The notes under the pieces: generated by a model | Database searches by the model: none | What the model saw: only the letters and a program-made list of their open reading frames with translations | Told to the model about the DNA's origin: nothing | Translations under genes and position numbers: made by a program | From: Defluviitaleaceae bacterium | GTDB lineage: Bacteria > Bacillota > Clostridia > Lachnospirales > WQUN01 | DNA: 7,806 nucleotides | Direction: 5' to 3' | Assembly (NCBI GenBank): GCA_009783525.1 | Contig: WRDG01000104.1 | Coordinates: forward strand, 1 to 7,806 | Shown here: positions 1 through 5,748 of the stretch, one piece after another | Numbering within the stretch: the stretch's first letter is position 1 | Layout: each line of letters opens with the position of its first letter

Positions 1-1361
1 GGACAATATATTCCTCCGGTACCGTCTTCGACGCATGTCGCGGCTTTTAACGGCGTCGTGTCTATTATGCACACGACAACGTCAATATCTTCGGTTTCGG
101 TTGCCGAGCAACCGTCGCGCAGACACGAGAATGTAAGCACGCCTTCGGTTACGCAGGTAGGCGGTTGTGTGACCGTGCCTTCGTCCCATTCGTGTTCAAG
201 TTCGGCTTCAAATAAATAGTCGCATCTAATGCATTCTTGAATGTCGGTGCATATTGCTACGCCCCGCGTGTGCCCAAGCGCCGGTGCAAGCTCAGTTCCG
301 CAGTTGTTTCTGGCGCAGATTTTTGCCTCGTAGCATGTCGCGTCCGCGCCGCTTCCGTCGTGGCCGAGCGCGGAGCCCGCGTTAACAGCAATCACCGAAT
401 GGCCGCATCCGCATTTTGAAACCGTATATCCGTCTTCCAAACAAGTTGGCGCCACCGTGTAAACGTTTGCCCAAGGCGTTGAAGACGTGTAAGAAATCAC
501 TACGTTATTATAAGTTAAATCGCTGCCGGATCTTGTTGCGTTAAATCTGACCGAAACATTTAAGGTGTCGCATCCGACCGCGTATACAAACGCGCGTGTC
601 TGATTGTTGCCTTCCGCAATTCCTGTTACCTGTTCGGTCAATGTAATCTTTTCGCCTTCAGAATCGGTGACGGTAAACGATAAGTTCAATATTCCCCTCA
701 CGTTGTTTCCGCTTCCGCTGGACGGCCCGGCCGACCAGCTTGAATCGAACGCCGCTACCGTAACGTGGCTTACCGGCGGGTCGCATATTTCGCATACTCC
801 GCATTCGCCGTAAGGCGGGAAACAGTCTTGGCATCCGCATTCGCCGCAGTCACAGTCCGGCTGCGTTACCGATCCGCTTTTTGTTTCAAAAAAAATCTTG
901 TTGAAATCTTTGTCTAAGATGTCATACAGGTCATAATCGTAGCTCACGGAAATTTCGCTGTAGCCTTCGGAGATAATCTCGAAGCTAAGCTCCGCGATCT
1001 CTCCGCTGTACATGATGTTTTCCGTCAAAGTGGCGTTTTCCCAATATAATGTGTACGGCCACTGATAATTGTCGATGGCCGGATGGTACTGCGCGCCGAG
1101 GTTCCCTTTATCGCTTACCCCGGTAAGCTGCAGTATTGTGTCGTCAAAGCTGACAAATAAACGCATGGTTACCACACCGGGATTGTCCGCGAGGCTTATT
1201 GTGATTTCGACGGTTTCGCCGACATTGCCCACAGCATCCGACACTATAATCGTCGGCGCGTTTTCTTCCGCCGAAACCGGCAGCGGCGCAAATGAAACTA
1301 TTCCCACTGCCATTATTGCGGCGAGCAGCGACGCTGCGGCCCGTTTGATTTTACGTAACAT
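1..1361 (-). CDS. Secreted cohesin-like, Cys-rich repeat surface protein (3' end outside window)
   Basis: The frame is open from an ATG at 1361 to the window edge: 453 codons with the C-terminus missing. The start is set by GGAGGG at 1369-1374, 7 nt upstream. Residues 1-31 are a signal peptide (basic MLRKIKR, hydrophobic core, PVSA cleavage site), so the product is exported. Residues about 35-165 form a cohesin-like beta-sandwich module with the signature GNLGAQYH...PYTLYWENAT, which also occurs twice in the product of the upstream gene. Residues 170-193 hold eight cysteines (170, 172, 175, 177, 180, 187, 190, 193). A Thr/Ser-rich beta domain follows to about 300. From Cys307 to the edge there are Cys-pair repeats such as PTCLEDG, ATCYEA, LGHTRG and PTCVTEG, a style known from Clostridia surface proteins. 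A role in adhesion or protein docking is inferred; no catalytic motif is visible. The module assignment rests on pattern recognition, not on a profile search. Confidence 0.85.
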   Translation of the reverse strand, partial: MLRKIKRAAASLLAAIMAVGIVSFAPLPVSAEENAPTIIVSDAVGNVGETVEITISLADNPGVVTMRLFVSFDDTILQLTGVSDKGNLGAQYHPAIDNYQWPYTLYWENATLTENIMYSGEIAELSFEIISEGYSEISVSYDYDLYDILDKDFNKIFFETKSGSVTQPDCDCGECGCQDCFPPYGECGVCEICDPPVSHVTVAAFDSSWSAGPSSGSGNNVRGILNLSFTVTDSEGEKITLTEQVTGIAEGNNQTRAFVYAVGCDTLNVSVRFNATRSGSDLTYNNVVISYTSSTPWANVYTVAPTCLEDGYTVSKCGCGHSVIAVNAGSALGHDGSGADATCYEAKICARNNCGTELAPALGHTRGVAICTDIQECIRCDYLFEAELEHEWDEGTVTQPPTCVTEGVLTFSCLRDGCSATETEDIDVVVCIIDTTPLKAATCVEDGTGGIYC

Positions 1362-1384
1362 TTTTCTACCCTCCAATTTGCAGT

Positions 1385-1456
1385 TTACATAAATTGCCGT
1401 TTGCCGAGATGCGTGTCCGCCCTTATCGGCGGAAGTGTGTAAATTAATCTTTTCAC
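1385..1456 (-). CDS. Possible 23-residue leader peptide with very strong ribosome site
   Basis: A GTG at 1456 opens a 23-codon frame ending in TAA at 1385, 23 nt before the ATG of the cohesin/Cys-repeat gene. Upstream lies AAAGGAGGTG (1465-1474), complementary to the 16S rRNA tail and stronger than the main gene's own site; AGGAGG lies 10 nt from the GTG. The peptide begins MKRLIYTLPP and is not a recognisable signal peptide. A hairpin (TCCGCC / GGCGGA, 1416-1433) lies inside the ORF. It is in a different frame from the main gene. It could be a regulatory uORF, a translational-coupling leader, or a remnant of an older start. Confidence 0.35.
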   Translation of the reverse strand: MKRLIYTLPPIRADTHLGKRQFM

Positions 1457-1602
1457 GTGGAACCCACCTCCTTTTTTTTGCCGCTGCAGAACCTCGTTAA
1501 ATCCTTTTCGTTCTATTTTTATTCCGTCGCCGGTTCATCCGAAAGCAATAAAAATCGTCTTAGCAGGGTCTGCAGAGGCTCCCGTTTTAAAAATCACCTT
1601 CC

Positions 1603-1618
1603 CCGCGATAAAACGCGG
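1603..1618 (-). other. GC-rich hairpin directly after the stop codon
   Basis: CCGCG - 6 nt - CGCGG forms a 5-bp GC-only stem directly after the TGA (1619-1621) of the dockerin/cohesin gene. On the transcribed strand it is followed by GGAAGGTG and only then by a T-run of five, so it is not a canonical intrinsic terminator. It might slow or partly stop transcription into the downstream gene, or protect the 3' end. No better terminator was found between the two minus-strand genes. Confidence 0.3.
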
Positions 1619-4015
1619 TCAATTCATAATAACTTTGAATTCTTTAACGTTCGAACCGCTGCCCTTTATGTCGTAAACCAAAGTGTACGCGCCGAGGTCA
1701 TGCGCGCCGTCAATGTTGGCGTTGTTCGAGTTTATATTGATCGAATACGGCACAACCTTAATCTTGCCGTCCGAATATGTTTCCGTAACCGTGAACGAAA
1801 GCACCCACGATTTGGAATTTTTTTCGGTTTCCGTTATGCCGGAAAAATTTTTTGCCGATGTTTCGGCGCTTACGAGCGCCGCGGGCTTGGGTTTGTCCTT
1901 GACGGAAACGCCGCCGCCGCTTATTTCAAAATTAACCGTGTTTAATGCCGCGTTTAAAATGTCGAAGCGATCGTTGTCGTAGCTCACAACAACGGGCGAA
2001 CCGGCGGCCGAAAGTATTTCGAACCTGAGCGTGGCGACGTCGCCGCTGTAAACAAAATCGGCAAGCGACGTCCCGTTTTCCCAGTACAGGATGTACGGCG
2101 AAGCGTAGCTTGCCCCGTGCGTTTGCGCGCCGAGCGCGCCTTTGTCCTCGACCCCGACGAGACGCAGCGCCTTCGCGTCAAAGTTTACGTTAAGCCTCAT
2201 TGCCGCTATCCCGGGATTATTTTTTAAGCCGACGTTTATTTCTACTATGTCGCCTATGTTACCCGAAGCAGACGAAACCATAATAGAAGGCACATTTTTT
2301 ATTAACAAACCCGACGCCGCGCCGAACTGCTGAAACCCGGTTTGCTGCGGCACATAAGGCAATACTTCGTACCCGGCCCACCGCGCAATATGTCTTCTTA
2401 ATATCATGGCGTCGCGCGGCGTTACGAAGCCGTCCGTATCCACGTCCGCCGCCGGCTCGAAAATTGTCACGCCCGGCCAGTTGGCGAGGCGCCGCGACAA
2501 AAGCATCGAGTCAAGCGGGCTCGGCGCTGCTCCGCTGCCGCTCACGTTGCCGTAGACAAACGGTATCACTTCAATCGATCCGTTTTCCGCCGAAAAAAAT
2601 ACCGGCTTCATGTCTACGTCGATTATGTCGTAGAGGCTGTATTCGTAAGACAGGCTTATGTCGTAAACGCCCGCGGGAGTATTTTGCGGCACGGTAAAAC
2701 GCAGCGAGGCTATCGTCCCGTTGTTTGTTATGTTTTCATTTATAGTCGCGTTTTCCCAGTAGAATGTGTAGGGCGTGCCGTATACGCCGCTGTGATACTC
2801 CTCGCCAAGCAAGCCGCCGTCCGTGACGGAGTCGAGCGTTAAATATTCGTCGTTAAACGCAACCGTAAAACGCACCGTCGCCACTCCGGGGTTGTTTGAA
2901 ATTATGACCGGCACTTCGACGGTCCTGCCCGCTGTCGCCGTAATGTTAGGCACGGTTATCTTCGGCATGACATGGTATTTTACCGTCAGCCCGTGCCAAA
3001 CCGAATTTTCAAAAACGCCGTACGCGCTCCAGCTTGACGGAACCATTACGCGAGCGCCGGGCGCGACGCCGCTAAACGCCGCGGAAGGGTTTATATGAAT
3101 CGAATCTACGAGAGGCGGCGCCGCGGTTCCGATGTAGACTTCATTCAGCTTGGCGCATCCGTAAAAAGCGTAATCTTCTATTACAGTCACGCTCGGCATG
3201 TTCACATACGCCAAATTTACGCAGTTCCCGAACACTTCGTTGCTTATGGTTTCCGCCTTCGGCATGTATACGTTCGTTAAACTTCCGCAGCCGCCGAACG
3301 CCATTTCTTCAATTGAAACCACCTTAGGCATGTATGCGCGGGTTAAATTTTCGCAGCCGTTAAACGCTCCCGGGCCGACCGTCGTCACGTTTGGCAAATC
3401 GACGCTTACAATGTCATTTCTGTTGGAAAAAACCATGCCGCATACGGTTGTGACGCTTGCGGGCACAACATAATCTGCGGCCGCTTTCCCTTCCGGATAA
3501 AAAATAAGCGCCGTTTCGTTTTTATCGAACAAAACGCCGCCGACGCTTGAATAATTTTGATTGCCGGGATCCACGTCGATGCTCGTCAAATTTACGCAGC
3601 CGCGGAATGCGCAATCATAATAATGTCTCGTTGCGGCTACTATTCCTATGTATGTTACGCTTGCCGGAATTTTTACTTCAACGAGGTTTAAACAAAAATT
3701 GAACATGCCGTAGCCCACGGAGGTCACGCCTTCGTTAATTACGACGGACGTGACCCGGTCGCGCACGTCGAACCAAAACAAATCCCAGTCATAATCCCAG
3801 CCCCATTGCAAAAAGTCCCACATTTCGCCCGTGCCCGTCACTTCGAGCACGCCGTTGTCCCACAGCTTCCAGCTTAAATTGGGACCGGCGGAACCCACGG
3901 GCCCGCTTGCAATAACAGTAGGATCCGCGCCCTCCGAAATATTTGCGGACAGCCCGGTCATCAAAACAACCGACAAAAAAAACGCCGTCAGCTTAGAAAA
4001 CATTAATTTTCTCAT
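1619..4015 (-). CDS. Secreted LRR / cohesin-like / dockerin / cohesin-like protein, 798 aa
   Basis: The start is the ATG at 4015, 5 nt after GGAGG (4021-4025). A TTG at 4027 in the same frame lies upstream of that ribosome site and is rejected. Residues 1 to about 24-30 are a signal peptide. Residues about 40-300 are BspA/LRR_5-type leucine-rich repeats, with clear 22-residue units at 217, 239, 261 and 283 (AFxGCxxL). Residues about 352-483 form cohesin-like module 1. Residues 488-553 form a type-I-like dockerin. Its second calcium loop is intact (D524, D526, D528, D535), while the first (N490, S492, S494) has lost its acidic ligands and gained one residue. Residues about 573-705 form cohesin-like module 2, and about 707-798 an Ig-like tail. 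There is no sortase or S-layer anchor motif. The protein probably acts outside the cell in adhesion or assembly of a surface complex. Carrying both cohesin and dockerin modules suggests chain or network formation, which is inference. The cohesin/Cys-repeat gene lies 257 bp downstream. Confidence 0.9.
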   Translation of the reverse strand: MRKLMFSKLTAFFLSVVLMTGLSANISEGADPTVIASGPVGSAGPNLSWKLWDNGVLEVTGTGEMWDFLQWGWDYDWDLFWFDVRDRVTSVVINEGVTSVGYGMFNFCLNLVEVKIPASVTYIGIVAATRHYYDCAFRGCVNLTSIDVDPGNQNYSSVGGVLFDKNETALIFYPEGKAAADYVVPASVTTVCGMVFSNRNDIVSVDLPNVTTVGPGAFNGCENLTRAYMPKVVSIEEMAFGGCGSLTNVYMPKAETISNEVFGNCVNLAYVNMPSVTVIEDYAFYGCAKLNEVYIGTAAPPLVDSIHINPSAAFSGVAPGARVMVPSSWSAYGVFENSVWHGLTVKYHVMPKITVPNITATAGRTVEVPVIISNNPGVATVRFTVAFNDEYLTLDSVTDGGLLGEEYHSGVYGTPYTFYWENATINENITNNGTIASLRFTVPQNTPAGVYDISLSYEYSLYDIIDVDMKPVFFSAENGSIEVIPFVYGNVSGSGAAPSPLDSMLLSRRLANWPGVTIFEPAADVDTDGFVTPRDAMILRRHIARWAGYEVLPYVPQQTGFQQFGAASGLLIKNVPSIMVSSASGNIGDIVEINVGLKNNPGIAAMRLNVNFDAKALRLVGVEDKGALGAQTHGASYASPYILYWENGTSLADFVYSGDVATLRFEILSAAGSPVVVSYDNDRFDILNAALNTVNFEISGGGVSVKDKPKPAALVSAETSAKNFSGITETEKNSKSWVLSFTVTETYSDGKIKVVPYSININSNNANIDGAHDLGAYTLVYDIKGSGSNVKEFKVIMN

Positions 4016-4047
4016 TTTAACCTCCAAATGATTGTTTTACGTTTTAC

Positions 4048-4203
4048 AGGTACTTCTATAAACCCGGTTGAGACATTTTTAATCCTTCCTTGCACAGAAA
4101 CATCGAAGATGTTTCTTCCTTCGAACTAACGAAGGATTAAATATTGGAAGATAATGATGAAACATCGAAGATGTTTTTTTGCGCGGGGTTTATTGATGTT
4201 CCT
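4048..4203. repeat. Palindromic MITE-like element, copy A
   Basis: Imperfect 18-bp terminal inverted repeats bound the element: 4048-4065 (AGGTACTTCTATAAACCC) against the complement of 4186-4203, 15 of 18 matching. Inside is an 11-bp stem (TTTAATCCTTC 4078-4088 with 4131-4141). Two nearly identical hairpins lie at 4097-4115 and 4160-4176 (AAACATC - GAA - GATGTTT). On the plus strand the second is followed by a T-run and resembles a terminator. The left end matches both ends of the element at 6484-6587, including the internal TTTTTAATC block, so this is a dispersed family. No transposase and no clean target-site duplication were seen. Confidence 0.65.
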
Positions 4204-4227
4204 ATTTTGTTTGCAAATTTTAATGGA

Positions 4228-4257
4228 ATTGTAACACAGCAGAAATGTTTCTGTCAA
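4228..4257 (-). promoter_or_regulatory. Sigma-A-type promoter for the LRR/cohesin/dockerin gene
   Basis: Read on the minus strand, TTGACA (4257-4252) is followed after 18 nt by TACAAT (4233-4228): a perfect -35 and a -10 with one mismatch. Transcription would start near 4221, giving a leader of about 200 nt before the ATG at 4015. That leader contains the whole palindromic element at 4048-4203. Confidence 0.6.
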
Positions 4258-4410
4258 TTGTTGAGTTGAGAAATGTATACAAATGAAGCGTTTTATGTGA
4301 ACGTAAAAAAAATTTTTTCTTTTCGTGCATAAATTTATTAAAATTTTTTTAATTCATTAAAATTATGCAGCATTGTTTCGGACAGCAGTTTTGCACATGG
4401 AGGAGGCGTC

Positions 4411-4842
4411 GTGTTATTTAGATTTTATAAAGACAACACGAAACTCCGAACAACGACGCCCGCAATGATGTTGTACAATTGTTTCGTTTGTCACTCTGAA
4501 CCCTTCGCGTGTCCTCCTGAGCCGCAGGCGTGTCATTCTGAGCCGCAGGCATGTCATTCTGAGCCGCAAGCGTGTCCTCCTGTGCCGCAGGCGTGTCATT
4601 CTGAGCCGCAGCCATGTCATTCTGTGCCGCAGCCATGTCATTCTGAGCCGCAGGCGTGTCATTCTGAACCGCAGGCGTGTCCTCCTGTGCCGCAGGCGTG
4701 TCATTCTGAGCCGCAGGCGTGTCATTCTGAGCCGCAGGCGAAGAATCTTATCACTCTCAGAATAAACTCCACTCACAACCCAAATATTTACGCCTCCACA
4801 TTGCCGCAAAAAAGCCGCAATGTTTTTTACACTGCAGTATGA
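4411..4842 (+). CDS. Doubtful ORF made largely of seven-residue Cys repeats
   Basis: A GTG at 4411 follows GGAGGAGG (4399-4406) by only 4 nt and opens 143 codons. About 26 non-repetitive residues come first (MLFRFYKDN...). Twelve heptads of the CHSEPQA / CPPVPQA kind follow, encoded by the 21-bp tandem repeat, then a 34-residue tail. Because 21 is divisible by three, the repeat keeps several frames open on both strands, so frame length is not evidence of coding. Synonymous and non-synonymous differences between units are mixed. There is no signal peptide and no recognised domain. It is either a repeat that landed downstream of a real ribosome site, or a spurious ORF. The 4258-4410 stretch before it is very AT-rich, and no convincing promoter could be fixed there. 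Confidence 0.25.
   Translation: MLFRFYKDNTKLRTTTPAMMLYNCFVCHSEPFACPPEPQACHSEPQACHSEPQACPPVPQACHSEPQPCHSVPQPCHSEPQACHSEPQACPPVPQACHSEPQACHSEPQAKNLITLRINSTHNPNIYASTLPQKSRNVFYTAV
4489..4740. repeat. Tandem repeat, 12 units of 21 bp
   Basis: Twelve contiguous 21-bp units with no indels. Most start TGTCATTCTG and end CCGCAGGCG. Units 2, 5 and 10 carry the variant start TGTCCTCCTG. Unit 1 is the most divergent and has a TTCGCG end. The array is followed by AAGAATCTTATCAC. This context resembles the widespread bacterial intergenic repeat built around 'GTCATTCTGAG...GAAGAATCT', as I remember it; that identity was not checked. The variant units suggest a 63-bp higher-order period (variant, normal, normal). 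Confidence 0.9.
4798..4828 (+). terminator. Possible intrinsic terminator after the tandem repeat
   Basis: ACATTGC (4798-4804) pairs with GCAATGT (4817-4823). A C-C mismatch and two further GC pairs close an A6 loop. The run of T to 4828 follows directly (TTTTTT from 4823). The stem is modest. It lies before the stop codon of the doubtful repeat ORF, which argues either against that ORF or against the terminator. Confidence 0.35.
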
Positions 4843-4853
4843 TTAAATACATT
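4826..4853 (+). promoter_or_regulatory. Weak candidate promoter for the membrane-protein / protease pair
   Basis: TTTACA (4826-4831) and TACATT (4848-4853) are separated by 16 nt: one mismatch in the -35 and two in the -10. It lies about 80 nt before the TTG start at 4932 and just after a terminator-like hairpin, which is a sensible position. AT-rich DNA gives such matches by chance, so this is only a candidate. Confidence 0.25.
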
Positions 4854-4931
4854 TTATCTCCAAAAAATTTTTGATCCGCAATGCAGAAGCAGACCATGAA
4901 AAATCATAGACAGTCAAGGAGGCCACAAACG

Positions 4932-5636
4932 TTGAACGCAAACGACAGCGACTCAATCAGGCAAAGAAACATCCGCAGAAGACGCAACCGCGCGTATTTT
5001 AATTTGTTCGCAATAATTTTCGCGCTGTTCGGAATTTCATTCGGCATTTACGGCACCGTTCTTACGCGCCGTGTTGCAAACGAAAATCCCGAACCGGCAA
5101 CGGAGCATCAAACGCCGCAAGAACACGATCCATTCGAAAATTGGTCGGTTTTCCACGATGTTGATCTCTTTTTTGACAAATATCATCCCATAGACATTGC
5201 CTGCGAAAATGCTTTTATGGAGCTTGAAACAAAAAGCCGCATCCGGCTCTGCGAAACGGTTTCACACTTCGCCGGCGAATGGAAAAACGAAATGAACAAT
5301 TATCTTGTATTGTTAGACGAGCTTATAGACGTTGTCTATGCAGAATCCCACTCGGAATTGCAAAAATACTTTACCGACGAATCGGCTTGGAAGCTTGCCT
5401 TGTTTGAAACATCGCACATAGAAACCAAACAGGCCCTGATAGATTCGCAGCAGCGTTGGGAAACTTTCGTCGAGTCAAACGAATGGTTGCATGAAGGCAT
5501 AAACAATTACTTTTTTTACGACGGGCTGATAATGCAAAACATTCGCGTCGGCCTGGAATACAACAGATACCGCTCGCGCGCGCTTGAGCTAAAAGATCTG
5601 TGCGAAATGATTGAAAAGGATTTACGGAGCTTTTGA
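4932..5636 (+). CDS. Single-pass membrane protein with helical outer domain, 234 aa
   Basis: The best start is the TTG at 4932, 9 nt after a perfect AAGGAGG (4916-4922). An in-frame ATG at 4881 would add 17 residues but has no ribosome site, and it places the AAGGAGG inside the gene. Residues 1-20 are polar and then very arginine-rich (RRRRNR). Residues about 22-44 form one transmembrane segment (YFNLFAIIFALFGISF...), so by the positive-inside rule the remaining 190 residues should be outside. That part is predicted helical, rich in Trp, Glu and Tyr, with Cys91, Cys107 and Cys223. The stretch LIDSQQRWETFVESN faintly recalls the LxxAQxxW pattern of LprI-type (DUF1311) lysozyme-inhibitor domains, an unverified similarity. 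The aspartic-protease-like gene follows after 112 bp with no terminator between, so co-transcription is likely. The function is unknown. Confidence 0.8.
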   Translation: MNANDSDSIRQRNIRRRRNRAYFNLFAIIFALFGISFGIYGTVLTRRVANENPEPATEHQTPQEHDPFENWSVFHDVDLFFDKYHPIDIACENAFMELETKSRIRLCETVSHFAGEWKNEMNNYLVLLDELIDVVYAESHSELQKYFTDESAWKLALFETSHIETKQALIDSQQRWETFVESNEWLHEGINNYFFYDGLIMQNIRVGLEYNRYRSRALELKDLCEMIEKDLRSF

Positions 5637-5687
5637 TTTTGAAATATTCGATGATAGTTCGTTTTTGCGCGTAAAAAATTCTGCAAC

Positions 5688-5730
5688 AGGAGTTATTAAA
5701 ATGCAAAACCGTCGGTTTACAAATATTTAA
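5688..5730 (+). promoter_or_regulatory. Ribosome site plus nine-codon ORF in frame with the protease gene
   Basis: AGGAG (5688-5692) lies 8 nt before ATG 5701, which reads MQNRRFTNI and stops at TAA 5728-5730. The ORF is in the same frame as the protease ATG at 5749, which has no ribosome site of its own. Without the TAA, translation would run straight into the protease. It may be a leader peptide with re-initiation, or a recent nonsense change in the gene's true N-terminus. Confidence 0.45.
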
Positions 5731-5748
5731 CTATTTTTTATTATTGAA

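Noticed and set aside
1362..1433. Possible c-di-GMP-I (GEMM) riboswitch on the minus strand: GACACGCATCTCGGCAAAC resembles the conserved CACGCA..GGCAAACC block.
   Set aside because: The second half (the CGAAAG-type tetraloop and GGGACGCAAAGCC block) is absent, and the segment lies inside a short ORF; the match is too short to trust.
1457..1945. 162-codon plus-strand frame overlapping the 3' end of the dockerin/cohesin gene.
   Set aside because: It lies opposite a clearly real secreted-protein gene, shows no domain, and its start falls over the minus-strand ribosome site.
4016..4027. TTG 4027 as start of the dockerin/cohesin gene.
   Set aside because: The GGAGG at 4021-4025 lies inside this extension and is correctly placed for ATG 4015, which also gives a normal signal peptide.
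4489..4740. CRISPR array, because of regularly spaced short repeats.
   Set aside because: The units are contiguous and near-identical with no unique spacers, and no cas genes are nearby.
4414..4809. 131-codon minus-strand frame rich in RLRMT repeats.
   Set aside because: It is an artefact of the 21-bp repeat staying open in several frames; no ribosome site or promoter on that strand.
4881..4931. ATG 4881 as start of the membrane protein gene.
   Set aside because: No ribosome site precedes it; a perfect AAGGAGG at 4916-4922 points to TTG 4932 in the same frame.
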